A DNA stretch of 64,000 bases from an uncultured beta proteobacterium (GCA_903938815.1 CAJAES010000029.1:1-64000), one strand, 5' to 3'; shown: positions 33,639 to 42,637, counted from the first letter of the stretch. The notes: a model not told the origin generated them from the letters alone. Numbers and translations are program-made.

Positions 33639-35738
33639 TCAGGCCGGGTTGAAGGTCTTGCCTTCAGCCGCCAGCTTCGCGAGCAGCGGGGCCGGCTGCC
33701 AGAACTCGCCATCGTCCAGCGGGTTCTTCGCGAAGCGCTTCATGGCCTGCACCACATTGAAGAGGCCGAAGGTGTCCGCGTAGCACATGGGGCCGCCGCG
33801 CCAGAGCGGGAACCCATAGCCGGTGAGGTAGACCATGTCGATATCGCTGGCCTTGCTGGCGATGCCTTCCTCGAGGATGCGCGCCGCCTCATTGACGAGC
33901 GAGAAGACCAGCCGCTGCACGATCTCGTCGTCGGAGATCCGGCGCGGCGTGATGCCGAGCGCGGCCCGATGGTCCTCGATCATCTTCACGACGACCGCCG
34001 ACGGAATGGCGGCGCGCTGGCCGGGCAGGTAGTCGTACCAGCCGGCGCCGGTCTTCTGGCCGTAGCGGCCGAGTTCGCAGAGCAGGTCGGCGGTCTTGCT
34101 GTAGCGCAGGTCGGGCTTCTCGACGTAGCGGCGCTTGCGGATGGCCCAGCCGATGTCATTGCCGGCCAGGTCGCCCATGCGGAAGGGGCCCATCGCGAAG
34201 CCGAACTTCTCCGCCGCCTTGTCCACCTGCTCCGGCGTGCAGCCCTCTTCCAGCAGGAAACCGGCCTGCCGGCTGTACTGCTCGATCATGCGGTTGCCGA
34301 TGAAGCCGTCGCACACGCCCGACACCACCGCCGTCTTGCGGATGAGCTTGCCGAGCTTCATCACCGTGGCCAGCACGTCCTTGGCAGTGTGCTTCCCACG
34401 CACCACTTCCAGCAGCTTCATCACGTTGGCGGGGCTGAAGAAGTGGGTGCCGATGACGTCCTGCGGGCGCTTCGTGAAGGCCGCGATCTGGTCGACGTCG
34501 AGCGTGCTCGTGTTGCTGGCCAGGATGGCGCCGGGCTTCATGACGTCGTCGAGCGCACGGAACACCTTTTCCTTGACGCCCATCTCCTCGAACACGGCCT
34601 CGATGACCATGTCGGCATCGGACAGATCGGCGTAGTTCAGCGTGGTGGACAGCAGGGCCATGCGGGCCTCGTACTTGTCCTGCTTGAGCTTGCCCTTCTT
34701 CACCTGCGATTCGTAGTTCTTGCGGATGGTGGCGATGCCGCGGTCCAGCGCGTCCTGCTTCATCTCGAGCATGGTCACGGGGATGCCGGCGTTCAGGAAG
34801 TTCATCGTGATGCCGCCACCCATGGTGCCGGCGCCGATGACGGCGAGCCTGGCGATGGGGCGCACGGGCGTGTCTTCCGGCACGTCGGGGATCTTGCTGG
34901 CGGCCCGCTCGGCGAAGAAGGCATGGCGCAGCGCCTTGCATTCCGGCGTCATCATCAGCGCGAGGAAGGCCTCGCGTTCGTAGACCATGCCGTCGTCGAA
35001 CTTGCGGCGCGTGGCCTGCTCGACGCAATCGACGCAGCGCGCCGGCGCCGGGAAGTTCTTCGCCATCGCCTTCACGGTGTTGCGGGCGAACTGGAAGTAG
35101 GCGTCGGCGTTCGGGTGCTTCAGCGGCAGGTCGCGCACGCGGGGCAGCGGGCGGGCGTCCGCCATTTCGAGGGCAAATGCCACGGCGCCGGCGACGAGGT
35201 CGCCGTCGATGATCTTCGAGAACAGCGTCTGGCCGGGAATCGCGGCCAGCAGTTCGCTCTTCACGGGGTCGCCGGTGACGATCATGTTGAGCGCGGTCTC
35301 GACGCCGAGCACGCGCGGCAGGCGCTGCGTGCCGCCGGCGCCCGGCACGAGGCCGATCTTCACCTCCGGCAGGGCGACATTGGTGCCAGGCGCGGCCACG
35401 CGGTAGTGCGCGCCCAGCGAGAGCTCCAGCCCGCCGCCCATCACGGTGCCGTGCACGGCCGCCACCACCGGCTTGGTGGCGTCGTCCAGCATCCTGATCA
35501 GCGACAGCAGGTTCGGCTCGGCAATGGCCTTGGGGCTGCCGAACTCGCGGATGTCGGCGCCGCCGGAAAAGGCCCGGCCCGCGCCGGTGATGACGATGGC
35601 GCGGACGGCCGGGTCGGCGTGGGCGCGATCGATGCCGTCGGCGACGGCGCGGCGGGTGTCGTAACCCAGCCCGTTGACGGGCGGGTTGTTCAGCGTGATG
35701 ACGGCAACACCGTCGCGCAGGTCGTAGCTGGCGCTCAT
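33639..35738 (-). CDS. FadB/FadJ-type enoyl-CoA hydratase / 3-hydroxyacyl-CoA dehydrogenase
   Basis: 699 aa bifunctional beta-oxidation enzyme. The N-terminal crotonase domain (about 1-190) has the oxyanion and catalytic elements GAGRAFSGGADIREFG, HGTVMGGGLELSLGA and ALPEVKIGLVPGAGGTQR. The Rossmann domain begins VIGAGTMGGGITMNFLNAG (about residue 297) with the HFFSPANVMKLLEVV motif, followed by two C-terminal dehydrogenase domains. Starts MSASYDL after AGGAGCCGCG. First gene of the fad-type run, with a palindromic operator-like site about 32 bp upstream of its start. Confidence 0.95.
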   Translation of the reverse strand: MSASYDLRDGVAVITLNNPPVNGLGYDTRRAVADGIDRAHADPAVRAIVITGAGRAFSGGADIREFGSPKAIAEPNLLSLIRMLDDATKPVVAAVHGTVMGGGLELSLGAHYRVAAPGTNVALPEVKIGLVPGAGGTQRLPRVLGVETALNMIVTGDPVKSELLAAIPGQTLFSKIIDGDLVAGAVAFALEMADARPLPRVRDLPLKHPNADAYFQFARNTVKAMAKNFPAPARCVDCVEQATRRKFDDGMVYEREAFLALMMTPECKALRHAFFAERAASKIPDVPEDTPVRPIARLAVIGAGTMGGGITMNFLNAGIPVTMLEMKQDALDRGIATIRKNYESQVKKGKLKQDKYEARMALLSTTLNYADLSDADMVIEAVFEEMGVKEKVFRALDDVMKPGAILASNTSTLDVDQIAAFTKRPQDVIGTHFFSPANVMKLLEVVRGKHTAKDVLATVMKLGKLIRKTAVVSGVCDGFIGNRMIEQYSRQAGFLLEEGCTPEQVDKAAEKFGFAMGPFRMGDLAGNDIGWAIRKRRYVEKPDLRYSKTADLLCELGRYGQKTGAGWYDYLPGQRAAIPSAVVVKMIEDHRAALGITPRRISDDEIVQRLVFSLVNEAARILEEGIASKASDIDMVYLTGYGFPLWRGGPMCYADTFGLFNVVQAMKRFAKNPLDDGEFWQPAPLLAKLAAEGKTFNPA

Positions 35739-35769
35739 CGCGGCTCCTGGAAGGGTCGTGCGGGAAAAA

Positions 35770-35790
35770 TAGAACGGTCGTTCGATTCTA
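35770..35790. promoter_or_regulatory. Palindromic operator candidate upstream of the FadB-type gene
   Basis: Two nested dyads: GAACG-GT-CGTTC in the left half and TAGAA...TTCTA across the whole 21 bp. It sits between livF and the FadB-type gene, close to an AT-rich stretch that could be the promoter. Shape and location resemble operators of TetR-family acyl-CoA-responsive repressors of fatty acid degradation; the regulator is not in the window. Confidence 0.45.
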
Positions 35791-35902
35791 GAGAGAGCAT
35801 TGTGCAGTGCCGTGTCGCTGCAGTGACAGAGGGGAGCCTCCAATACCCGAAGCCCGATCGGGGATGTCGGGCGAACCCCGTTCCCACCGGCAAGCCGCGC
35901 CG

Positions 35903-36601
35903 CTACACCGCCAGCCACTCCTGCTGCACGGCGGTGGCGGCGCGCAGGTCGCCGGCCGTGCCCTCGAAGACCACGCGGCCCTGCCCGAGCACGGCGCAGC
36001 GGTCGCAGAGATCGAGCGCGATCGTCAGCTTCTGCTCCACCAGCAGCACGGCCAGGCCGCGGCGGCGCATTTCGGCCAGCAAGGCCGCCACCTGCTGCAC
36101 CACGGCCGGCGCCAGGCCCTCGGTGGGTTCATCCACCAGCACCGCGGCGGGGTCGCCCTGCAGCGTTCGCGCCAGGGTCAGCATCTGCTGCTCGCCCCCG
36201 GAGAGCACGCCGCCCGGAGCATCCCGCCGTGCGGCAAGCGCCGGAAACAGGCGCCAGACGTCCTCCAGCGGCCACATCGTACTGGCATGGCGGCCGGGCT
36301 TGAGGCCCATGGCCAGGTTCTGCAGCACGCTCAGGCCGGGGAAGATCTCCCGGCCCTCGGGCACGTAGCCCATGCCGAGGCGCGCGATGTCGTGTGCAGC
36401 CCGGCCCTGAAGGCCCTGCCCCTGCCAGCTCAGCTGCCCCGTGGCGGGCACCAGGCCCATCACGGCCTTGAGCAGGGTGGATCGCCCGGCGCCGTTTCGG
36501 CCGAGCAGCGCGACGATCTCGCCGGGACGCACCCGCAGGTCCACGCCGCGCAGCACCCGGCTGCCGCCATGGGCCACCTGGACATCGAGCAGTTCAAGCA
36601 T
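35903..36601 (-). CDS. livF: Branched-chain amino acid type ABC transporter ATP-binding protein LivF
   Basis: 232 aa. Walker A LLGRNGAGRSTLLKAV (with R in place of the usual K-preceding T/K context: GRNGAGRS, so the canonical lysine of GKS/T is an arginine here), signature LSGGEQQMLTLAR and Walker B AVLVDEPTEG. The Walker A lysine-to-arginine change is worth noting because it normally impairs ATP hydrolysis; the partner LivG keeps a canonical GAGKT. Ends TAVQQEWLAV, typical of LivF. Overlaps livG by 8 bp. Confidence 0.92.
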   Translation of the reverse strand: MLELLDVQVAHGGSRVLRGVDLRVRPGEIVALLGRNGAGRSTLLKAVMGLVPATGQLSWQGQGLQGRAAHDIARLGMGYVPEGREIFPGLSVLQNLAMGLKPGRHASTMWPLEDVWRLFPALAARRDAPGGVLSGGEQQMLTLARTLQGDPAAVLVDEPTEGLAPAVVQQVAALLAEMRRRGLAVLLVEQKLTIALDLCDRCAVLGQGRVVFEGTAGDLRAATAVQQEWLAV

Positions 36602-37415
36602 GTTGCATGGCCGTACCGAGATAGGCCTGCTGCACGCGGGCGTCGGCCCGCACGCGCTCGGGCGTGTCCACCGCGATGAAGCGGCCGTCCGCCAGCACGG
36701 CGATCCTGTCCGCCAGTTCGAACACGACCGCCATGTCGTGCTCCACGACGAGCAGCGTGCGGCCTTCGCAGACGCTGCGGATCAGGGCCACGCAGCGCTG
36801 CGTCTCGCTGCGGCTCATGCCGGCTGTGGGCTCGTCGAGCAGCAGCACTGGGCTGCCGCCTGCCGCGGCCAGGCCGATCTCGAGCGCGCGCTGCTCGGCG
36901 TAGCTGAGCGCCGCGGCAGGCACGTCGGCGCGCGCAAGCAGGCCCAGCCGCTCGAGCCAGAGGTGGACCTCCCGCTGCAGGGAGCGCATCGTGGCAAGCC
37001 GGCGCCAGAAGCTGCCGGCCTTGCCGCTGGCCGGCAGCAGCGCGCAGCGCAGGTGCTCTGCCACCGTGAGGCGGGCGAAGAGCTGGCTGACCTGATGGCT
37101 GCGCCCGAGCCCACGCCGCTGCACGGCATGCGGCGGCAGGCCGTCGATTCGCTGCCCGTCCAGCCGCACCTGCCCCGCGCTGGGGGCCAGGCGGCCGCTG
37201 ACGATGTCGAACAGGCTCGTCTTGCCGGCGCCGTTCGGGCCGATCACGGCCAATCGCTCGCCCCGACGCACCGTGAGAGTCGCGTCGCGCAGCACCTCGG
37301 TGCGCCCGAAACGCTTCGCGATGCCCATCAGCTCCAGCGCAGCGGCCGGCTCGGAACCTTCCGGCGGCTGACGGCCGGTTTCGCCTTCGGGCAGGCCAGG
37401 GAGTTCCTGAATCAT
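36594..37415 (-). CDS. livG: Branched-chain amino acid type ABC transporter ATP-binding protein LivG
   Basis: 273 aa. Walker A VIGPNGAGKTSLFDIVSG, an LSYAEQRALEIGLA signature (LSYAEQ in place of LSGGQ, as is usual for LivG), and Walker B PVLLLDEPTAGMS, then the H-loop VVEHDM. An N-terminal linker of about 28 residues precedes the domain. The ATG overlaps the livM stop (ATGA). Couples ATP hydrolysis to the LivHM channel. Confidence 0.94.
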   Translation of the reverse strand: MIQELPGLPEGETGRQPPEGSEPAAALELMGIAKRFGRTEVLRDATLTVRRGERLAVIGPNGAGKTSLFDIVSGRLAPSAGQVRLDGQRIDGLPPHAVQRRGLGRSHQVSQLFARLTVAEHLRCALLPASGKAGSFWRRLATMRSLQREVHLWLERLGLLARADVPAAALSYAEQRALEIGLAAAGGSPVLLLDEPTAGMSRSETQRCVALIRSVCEGRTLLVVEHDMAVVFELADRIAVLADGRFIAVDTPERVRADARVQQAYLGTAMQHA

Positions 37416-38587
37416 CGACGCGCCCATCGCCAGGACACCGCACCGCCCACGGCCAGCCCCAGGGCAGCCAGCCACGGGCCGGGCTGGCCGGTGTCGAGGT
37501 TCAGGCCGGCCCATCGCAGCTGCGGGCCCAAGGCCGACTGCAGTTGCCGGTGGTAAAGCATCTCCAGGGCCAGCATCAGTCCGGCCGACAATGCCAGCGC
37601 CGCCGCAGCGCGAACCGTGCCGCGGGCGTCCAGGCGCCACCGCAAGCCGCGCAGCCACGCCGCGAGGCCGCCAGGCGCGCCCATCACCACGGCCAGGAAG
37701 AGCACGCCCACGTACAGGCCCCAGGCCTGCGTCCAGGACGACAGCCACACGGTGGCACCGACCAGCAGCACGGCCCCCAGCAGGGGCCCGGCGAGGCCGG
37801 CCGCGCCGCCGACGAAGGTGAAGAGCAGCAGCGTGCCCGACCGCAGCCCGGACATCGCCTCGGCCGACACCGACTCGAACACCAGCGCCAGCAGCGCGCC
37901 GCCGAGCCCCGCCCCGGCGCCGGCCAGCGTGAAGGCGATCCAGCGCACGCGGTGCGGGTCATGCCCCAGGCCGGCGGCGCGGCCGGGGTTGTCGCGCACG
38001 GCAGCCAGCACCAAGCCGAAGGGTGTGCGCGGCAGGAAGGCCGCGAGCGCTGCGGCCGCCAGCGCATAGGCGGCCACCAGCGCGTACACCTGCGCAGGCG
38101 CAGCGAAGTCCAGCCCCAGCCAGGGCCGACCCTGCGCCCGGTCGGCACGCACCCCGGCCTCGCCGCCGAACACCTCCGGCCACATCAGCGCCCCGGCGTA
38201 GACCAGTTCCCCCAGGCCCAGGCTGATCATCGCGAAGCTCAGCCCTGCCTGGCGCGTGCACAGCCAGCCCAGCAGCGCGGCGGCAGCGGCCCCGGCTGCA
38301 GCGCCCAGCAGCGGCAGCGCGGGCACCCAGGCTGCGCTGTGCCCGGCAGGCATCGCGTTCAGCGCGTGCAGCACGGCAAAGCCGCCCAGGCCGCTGTAGA
38401 CCGCATGGCCGAAGCTGACCATGCCCCCCTGCCCCATCAGCAGCGCCAGGCTCAGGCACACCACGGCGGTGGCGGCCGTCTGCGAGAACAGAGTCAGCTG
38501 CAGGCTGCTGGCCCACCACACCGGAGAAGCCAGCAGCAGGGCCGCCACCAGCCAGGGCCAACGAATCCGGACGGGCCCGTGCGCCAT
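37412..38587 (-). CDS. livM: Branched-chain amino acid type ABC transporter permease LivM
   Basis: 391 aa with about ten hydrophobic helices. The conserved LivM landmark MGQGGMVSFGHAVYSGLGGF lies near residue 50-70, and the cytoplasmic coupling loop RTPFGLVLAAVRDNPGRAAG follows. Two final helices extend past the usual LivM end. It follows livH with a 3-bp gap. Confidence 0.93.
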   Translation of the reverse strand: MAHGPVRIRWPWLVAALLLASPVWWASSLQLTLFSQTAATAVVCLSLALLMGQGGMVSFGHAVYSGLGGFAVLHALNAMPAGHSAAWVPALPLLGAAAGAAAAALLGWLCTRQAGLSFAMISLGLGELVYAGALMWPEVFGGEAGVRADRAQGRPWLGLDFAAPAQVYALVAAYALAAAALAAFLPRTPFGLVLAAVRDNPGRAAGLGHDPHRVRWIAFTLAGAGAGLGGALLALVFESVSAEAMSGLRSGTLLLFTFVGGAAGLAGPLLGAVLLVGATVWLSSWTQAWGLYVGVLFLAVVMGAPGGLAAWLRGLRWRLDARGTVRAAAALALSAGLMLALEMLYHRQLQSALGPQLRWAGLNLDTGQPGPWLAALGLAVGGAVSWRWARR

Positions 38588-38590
38588 CGC

Positions 38591-39478
38591 TCAGGCCTCC
38601 CGGTGGCCGAGCAGGCCCCGGGGGCGCACGGCAAGAACCAGCACCAGCAAGGCATAGGGCAGCAGGGGCGCCACCTGCGACAGCGTGACGCCGCCCAGCG
38701 GCCGGTCGAAAGCCACGGCCAGCGACTGCAGCAGCCCGATGAGCAGGGAGGCCAGCAGCGCCCCGGCCAGCGATCCCATGCCGCCGACGACGATGATCAC
38801 GAACAGGATCGGGCCGAGCGCAGCCGCCATGGCAGGCTCGGTGGTGTAGGCATTGCCGCCGATGGCGCCGGCCAGGCCCGCCAGCGCGGTGCCTCCCGCG
38901 AAGACGCCGCGCATCACGCGCGGAACGTCGTGCCCGAGGGCCTGCGCCATCTGCGGGTGTGTCAGCGATGCACGCAGCACCAGGCCCAGCCGGGTGCGCG
39001 TGAACAGCGCCCACAGGCCGATCATCATGGCCAGGGCCATCGCCATCATGAAGGCCCGGTAGGCCGGGAACGCACTGCCCTGCCACACGAAGAGCGGCCC
39101 TTGCAGCAGTTCGGGGACCCGGGTCTCCAGCGGCGCCCGGCCCCAGACCAGCTGCACCGCCTCCACCATCAGCGCAGCGAGGCCGAAGGTCGCGAGCATC
39201 TCGTGGACATGGCCATGGCGGTGAACGCGCGCCAGCACGACCCGCTCGAACAGCAGGCCCAGCGCGCCCGCTACCAGTGGCGCGGCCACCAACGCGGCCC
39301 AGAACCCGAGCCACTGCGTGCAGGCGTACGCCACATAGGCGCCGATCATGTAGAAACCGGCATGCGCGAAGTTCATCACCCCCATGAGGCTGAAGATCAG
39401 CGTCAGCCCGGCGCTGAGCATGAACAGCAGCAGTCCGTAGCTCAGGCCGTTCAGCAGCGGCAGGACGAGAAGATCCAT
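38591..39478 (-). CDS. livH: Branched-chain amino acid type ABC transporter permease LivH
   Basis: 295 aa membrane protein. Start MDLLVLPLLNGLSYGLLLFM. Landmarks: GLTLIFSLMGVMNFAHAGFY near residue 30-48 and RTRLGLVLRASLTHPQMAQA as the coupling loop. First gene of the livHMGF unit. No periplasmic binding protein (LivK) lies upstream: the next gene is msrB on the other strand. The substrate could be branched-chain amino acids, amides or urea-like compounds. Confidence 0.93.
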   Translation of the reverse strand: MDLLVLPLLNGLSYGLLLFMLSAGLTLIFSLMGVMNFAHAGFYMIGAYVAYACTQWLGFWAALVAAPLVAGALGLLFERVVLARVHRHGHVHEMLATFGLAALMVEAVQLVWGRAPLETRVPELLQGPLFVWQGSAFPAYRAFMMAMALAMMIGLWALFTRTRLGLVLRASLTHPQMAQALGHDVPRVMRGVFAGGTALAGLAGAIGGNAYTTEPAMAAALGPILFVIIVVGGMGSLAGALLASLLIGLLQSLAVAFDRPLGGVTLSQVAPLLPYALLVLVLAVRPRGLLGHREA

Positions 39479-39705
39479 GATGGCCTTGGGGTGAACAGGC
39501 CGCGAAGGGCTCACTACACTGGGCGCTGGGTTTTACACCACGCACCTGGGCGGCTCCGCAGCCAACCCTGGTGCCGACTGTCTTGCCAACCGTCTTGCCG
39601 CCTGATCCGCCGACTGTCTCACAGGCGCTTTCACAGCCTCATCCGCCGACTCACCTGCCGGCTTCACGCCCGACCGGGCACGCACATGGAGGTCTCCTGT
39701 TCATC

Positions 39706-40170
39706 ATGAGCACCCACGACCACGACGACCCGCGCTACCCCGTCCGCAAGACCGACGCCGAATGGCGCGCCCAGCTCGACCCCATGCAGTACAAGGTGGC
39801 ACGCCACGCCGACACCGAGCGCGCCTTCACCGGCAAGTACTGGGACCACTTCGAGAAGGGCATCTACAACTGCATCGGCTGCTGCACGCCGCTGTTCGAG
39901 TCGGGCACCAAGTTCGATGCCGGCTGCGGCTGGCCCAGCTATTTCCAGCCGCTGGACGCCACCGTGATCGAGCGCGTGCGCGACAACGCCTGGGGCATGG
40001 TGCGCGTGGAAGTGCGCTGCAACCAGTGCGGCACCCACCTCGGCCACGTCTTCAACGACGGGCCGGAGCCCACGGGCGAGCGCTTCTGCATCAACTCGGC
40101 CGCCATCGGCTTCAAGCCCGAGCCGGGTACAGGCACTGGCACCGGGCCGGAAACCGGGGCCGGGGAATGA
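39706..40170 (+). CDS. msrB: Peptide-methionine (R)-S-oxide reductase
   Basis: 154 aa. Reduces methionine-R-sulfoxide in proteins. Seen: [20 protein letters not shown] with a zinc-site Cxx[23 protein letters not shown] with the second CxxC, and the catalytic cysteine in [12 protein letters not shown] short GT-rich repeat tail ([14 protein letters not shown]) follows. The ATG of MSTHDHDD is about 13 nt after GGAGG. Coupled to bolA by ATGA. Confidence 0.96.
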   Translation: MSTHDHDDPRYPVRKTDAEWRAQLDPMQYKVARHADTERAFTGKYWDHFEKGIYNCIGCCTPLFESGTKFDAGCGWPSYFQPLDATVIERVRDNAWGMVRVEVRCNQCGTHLGHVFNDGPEPTGERFCINSAAIGFKPEPGTGTGTGPETGAGE

Positions 40171-40487
40171 GCCAGGCCATGGGCGTCACCGCCGAAGACA
40201 TCGAAGCCGCCCTGCGCGCGGCCCTGGCCCCGAGCGAACTGGAGGTGCAGGACGACAGCCACCTGCACGCCGGGCATGCCGGCGCACGCGAAGGGCGCCA
40301 CTACACGGTGCGCCTGACCTGCGCCGCCTTCGCCGGCCGGGCGCGGGTGGCCCGCCACCGCCTTGTGTATGATGCCCTGAGCCTCTTGATTCCAAGGGGT
40401 ATCCATGCGCTGGCCATCGTGGCCCGCGCCCCGGACGAAGTGAATTCGTCGACCGCAACACCCCCTCCTGCTACCCATGAACGCTAA
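40167..40487 (+). CDS. BolA family protein
   Basis: 106 aa. BolA fold: helix [32 protein letters not shown] holds the H-G-E/R ligand loop, followed by [21 protein letters not shown]. BolA proteins partner with monothiol glutaredoxins in Fe-S and iron handling. A proline-rich tail of about 15 residues extends past the domain and overlaps the start of the next gene by 11 bp. Confidence 0.9.
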   Translation: MSQAMGVTAEDIEAALRAALAPSELEVQDDSHLHAGHAGAREGRHYTVRLTCAAFAGRARVARHRLVYDALSLLIPRGIHALAIVARAPDEVNSSTATPPPATHER

Positions 40488-41274
40488 GTCCCTCGCATGC
40501 CGCGTAGCCGTGGCCGCCCTCCTCCTGCCGATGCTCGCGCAGGCCCAGAACCTGGCCATCGTCAACGGCAAGCCGGTGCCCAAGGCCCGTGTCGAGACGC
40601 TGCTCCAGCAGGCCAAGCGCGCCGGCCAGCAGGCGGGCCCGGAAGTCGAGCAGCAGGCTCGTGACCAGGTCGTCCTGCGCGAGATCTTCGTGCAGGAAGC
40701 CGAAAAGCGCGGCATCGCCAAGAGCACCGCCTACCGCGAACAGATGGAACTGGCCCGCCAGAGCATCCTGATCCGCGAGCTGTTCGAGGACTACCGCAGC
40801 AAGAACCCGGTGAGCGACGCAGCTGCCAAGGCCGAGTACGACAAGTTCAAGGCCGCAGCCACCGGCACCGAGTACCGTGCGCGCCACATCCTCGTTCCCA
40901 CCGAGGACGAGGCCAAGAAGCTCATCGCCCAGATCAAGGCGGGCGGCAGCTTCGAGGACCTGGCCAAGAAGAACTCCAAGGACGAAGGCTCCGGCGCCAA
41001 CGGCGGCGACCTCGACTTCGCGAAGCCCGATTCCTACGTCCCCGAGTTCGGCAAGGCCATGACCGCGCTGAAGAAGGGCGAGATGACCGAGACCCCGGTG
41101 AAGAGCCAGTTCGGCTTCCACATCATCCGCCTCGAAGACACGCGCGAAGCGGCCTTCCCGGCCTTCGACGATGTGAAGGCGCAACTCAAGCAGCGCCTCG
41201 AGCAGCAGGCCATGCAGCAGTTCCAGGACGAACTGCGCTCCAAGGCCAAGACCGACTACAAGTTCGCGCAGTAA
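40477..41274 (+). CDS. Periplasmic parvulin-type peptidylprolyl isomerase
   Basis: 265 aa. A signal peptide (about residues 1-23, ending AQAQ) is followed by a SurA/PrsA-like helical N-domain. A parvulin domain spans about 130-220 (YRARHILVPTEDEAKKL, GGDLDFAKPDSYVPEFG, VKSQFGFHIIRLED). A charged helical C-terminus follows. Assists folding of exported proteins. Its start overlaps the bolA 3' end. Confidence 0.93.
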   Translation: MNAKSLACRVAVAALLLPMLAQAQNLAIVNGKPVPKARVETLLQQAKRAGQQAGPEVEQQARDQVVLREIFVQEAEKRGIAKSTAYREQMELARQSILIRELFEDYRSKNPVSDAAAKAEYDKFKAAATGTEYRARHILVPTEDEAKKLIAQIKAGGSFEDLAKKNSKDEGSGANGGDLDFAKPDSYVPEFGKAMTALKKGEMTETPVKSQFGFHIIRLEDTREAAFPAFDDVKAQLKQRLEQQAMQQFQDELRSKAKTDYKFAQ

Positions 41275-41292
41275 GCGCGCGCCTGAACCAGT

Positions 41293-41964
41293 TCAGGGCA
41301 GCAGGCGTCCCGCCTCTATCCTGAGCTGGCGGTCGCAGCGGGCCGCGATGGCGCGGTCGTGCGTCACCATCACAAGAGTGGTGCCGGCCTCGCGGTTCAG
41401 CTCGAACATCAGTTCCATCACGGTTTCGCCGGTGGCGAAATCCAGGCTGCCCGTGGGCTCGTCGGCCAGCAGCACGGCCGGCCGCACCACGAAGGCCCGC
41501 GCCAGCGCCACACGCTGCTGCTCGCCGCCCGAGAGCACCTTGGGGTAGTGCCCGAGGCGCTCGCCCAGGCCCACGCGCTGCAGCATCTCGGTGGCCTGCC
41601 GCCGGGCGTCGGGGCGCCCCGCCAGTTCGAGCGGCAGCATCACGTTTTCCAGCGCCGTCAGGTTGCCCAGCAACTGGAAACTCTGGAACACGAAACCCAG
41701 CGAACGGGCGCGCACGGCGGCCCGCTCGTCCTCGTCGAGTGCGAACAGGTCGGTGCCCGTGAGGATCACGCGGCCCGAGGTGGGAACGTCCAGGCCCGCG
41801 ATGATGGCCAGCAGCGTGCTCTTGCCCGAACCCGACGCGCCGACGATGGCGGCCGACTCTTTCGGGCGAAGGGTGAAACCTATGTCATGGAGAATGGTCA
41901 ACGTACCTGTGGCGTCCGTGACCTGCTTCGTGACGCCCTGGACATCGATGATGGAATCAGACAT
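41293..41964 (-). CDS. LolD/YbbA-type ABC transporter ATP-binding protein
   Basis: 223 aa. Walker A IVGASGSGKSTLLAIIAGLD, signature LSGGEQQRVALARAF, Walker B VLLADEPTGSLD and H-loop VTHDR. The MacB/LolD subfamily look is clear (ENVMLPLELAGR). Divergent location from a TesA-like esterase matches ybbA-tesA in E. coli, so YbbA is the best guess. No permease gene follows: the next gene is convergent. Its ATG overlaps the ATG of the divergent gene. Confidence 0.92.
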   Translation of the reverse strand: MSDSIIDVQGVTKQVTDATGTLTILHDIGFTLRPKESAAIVGASGSGKSTLLAIIAGLDVPTSGRVILTGTDLFALDEDERAAVRARSLGFVFQSFQLLGNLTALENVMLPLELAGRPDARRQATEMLQRVGLGERLGHYPKVLSGGEQQRVALARAFVVRPAVLLADEPTGSLDFATGETVMELMFELNREAGTTLVMVTHDRAIAARCDRQLRIEAGRLLP

Positions 41965-42637
41965 GCAAGAAAGTGTCGTGCCACGCTTGACGCGCCGCAC
42001 CCTGCTGCGTTGGGGGATGGCGCACTGTAGCGTGTTGGCCCTGGGCGCTCATGCGGCGGGGTCAAGCCCGGTTCTGCTGGTGGTCGGCGACAGCCTCTCG
42101 GCCGAGTACGGCCTGGCCCGCGGACGCGGCTGGGTGGCCCTGATGGAACAGCGGCTGGCCGCCCGCAAGATGCCCACCCGGGTGGTCAACGCCAGCATCA
42201 GCGGCGACACCACGTCGGGCGGCCGCGCGCGCCTGCCTGCGCTGCTGGCGCAGCACAAGCCCACGCACGTGATCCTGGAACTCGGCGGCAACGACGCGCT
42301 GCGCGGGCTGCCGCTGAACATGACCGAGGACAACCTGAAGGTGATGGCACAGGCCGCCAAGGCCGCGGGCGCCCGCGTGCTGGTGGCCGGCATGCAGGTG
42401 CCGCCCAACTACGGCAAGCGCTACGGCGAGGATTTCGCCGGTCTGTTCGCGCGGGTGGCCAAGGCCGAGGGCACAGCGCTCGTCCCCTTCCTGCTCGCCG
42501 GCGTGGCGGACGGCCCGCAAGCCGAAGCGCTCTTCCAGCCCGATCGGATCCACCCCAAGGCCGAGGCCCACCCGCTCATCCTCGACAACGTCTGGCCGGT
42601 GCTGCAGCCCTGGCTGCGTGCGTCGGGTGGGGCCTGA
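41963..42637 (+). CDS. TesA-like GDSL arylesterase/thioesterase
   Basis: 224 aa. An N-terminal TRRTLLRWG plus hydrophobic stretch looks like a Tat-type signal and ends near AHAAG, so export to the periplasm is expected. Block I holds the catalytic serine in VVGDSLSAEYGLARG, block III is LELGGNDALRGLP, and block V holds the Asp/His pair in PDRIHPKAEAH. An earlier ATG (MESDM) is possible. Hydrolyses esters or acyl-CoA in vitro in related enzymes. Confidence 0.9.
   Translation: MQESVVPRLTRRTLLRWGMAHCSVLALGAHAAGSSPVLLVVGDSLSAEYGLARGRGWVALMEQRLAARKMPTRVVNASISGDTTSGGRARLPALLAQHKPTHVILELGGNDALRGLPLNMTEDNLKVMAQAAKAAGARVLVAGMQVPPNYGKRYGEDFAGLFARVAKAEGTALVPFLLAGVADGPQAEALFQPDRIHPKAEAHPLILDNVWPVLQPWLRASGGA

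Noticed and set aside
40167..41274. Loss of a septation gene (yciB) between msrB and bolA
   Set aside because: The usual order in the group is recalled only from memory, and the tight ATGA overlap gives no sign of a deletion scar.
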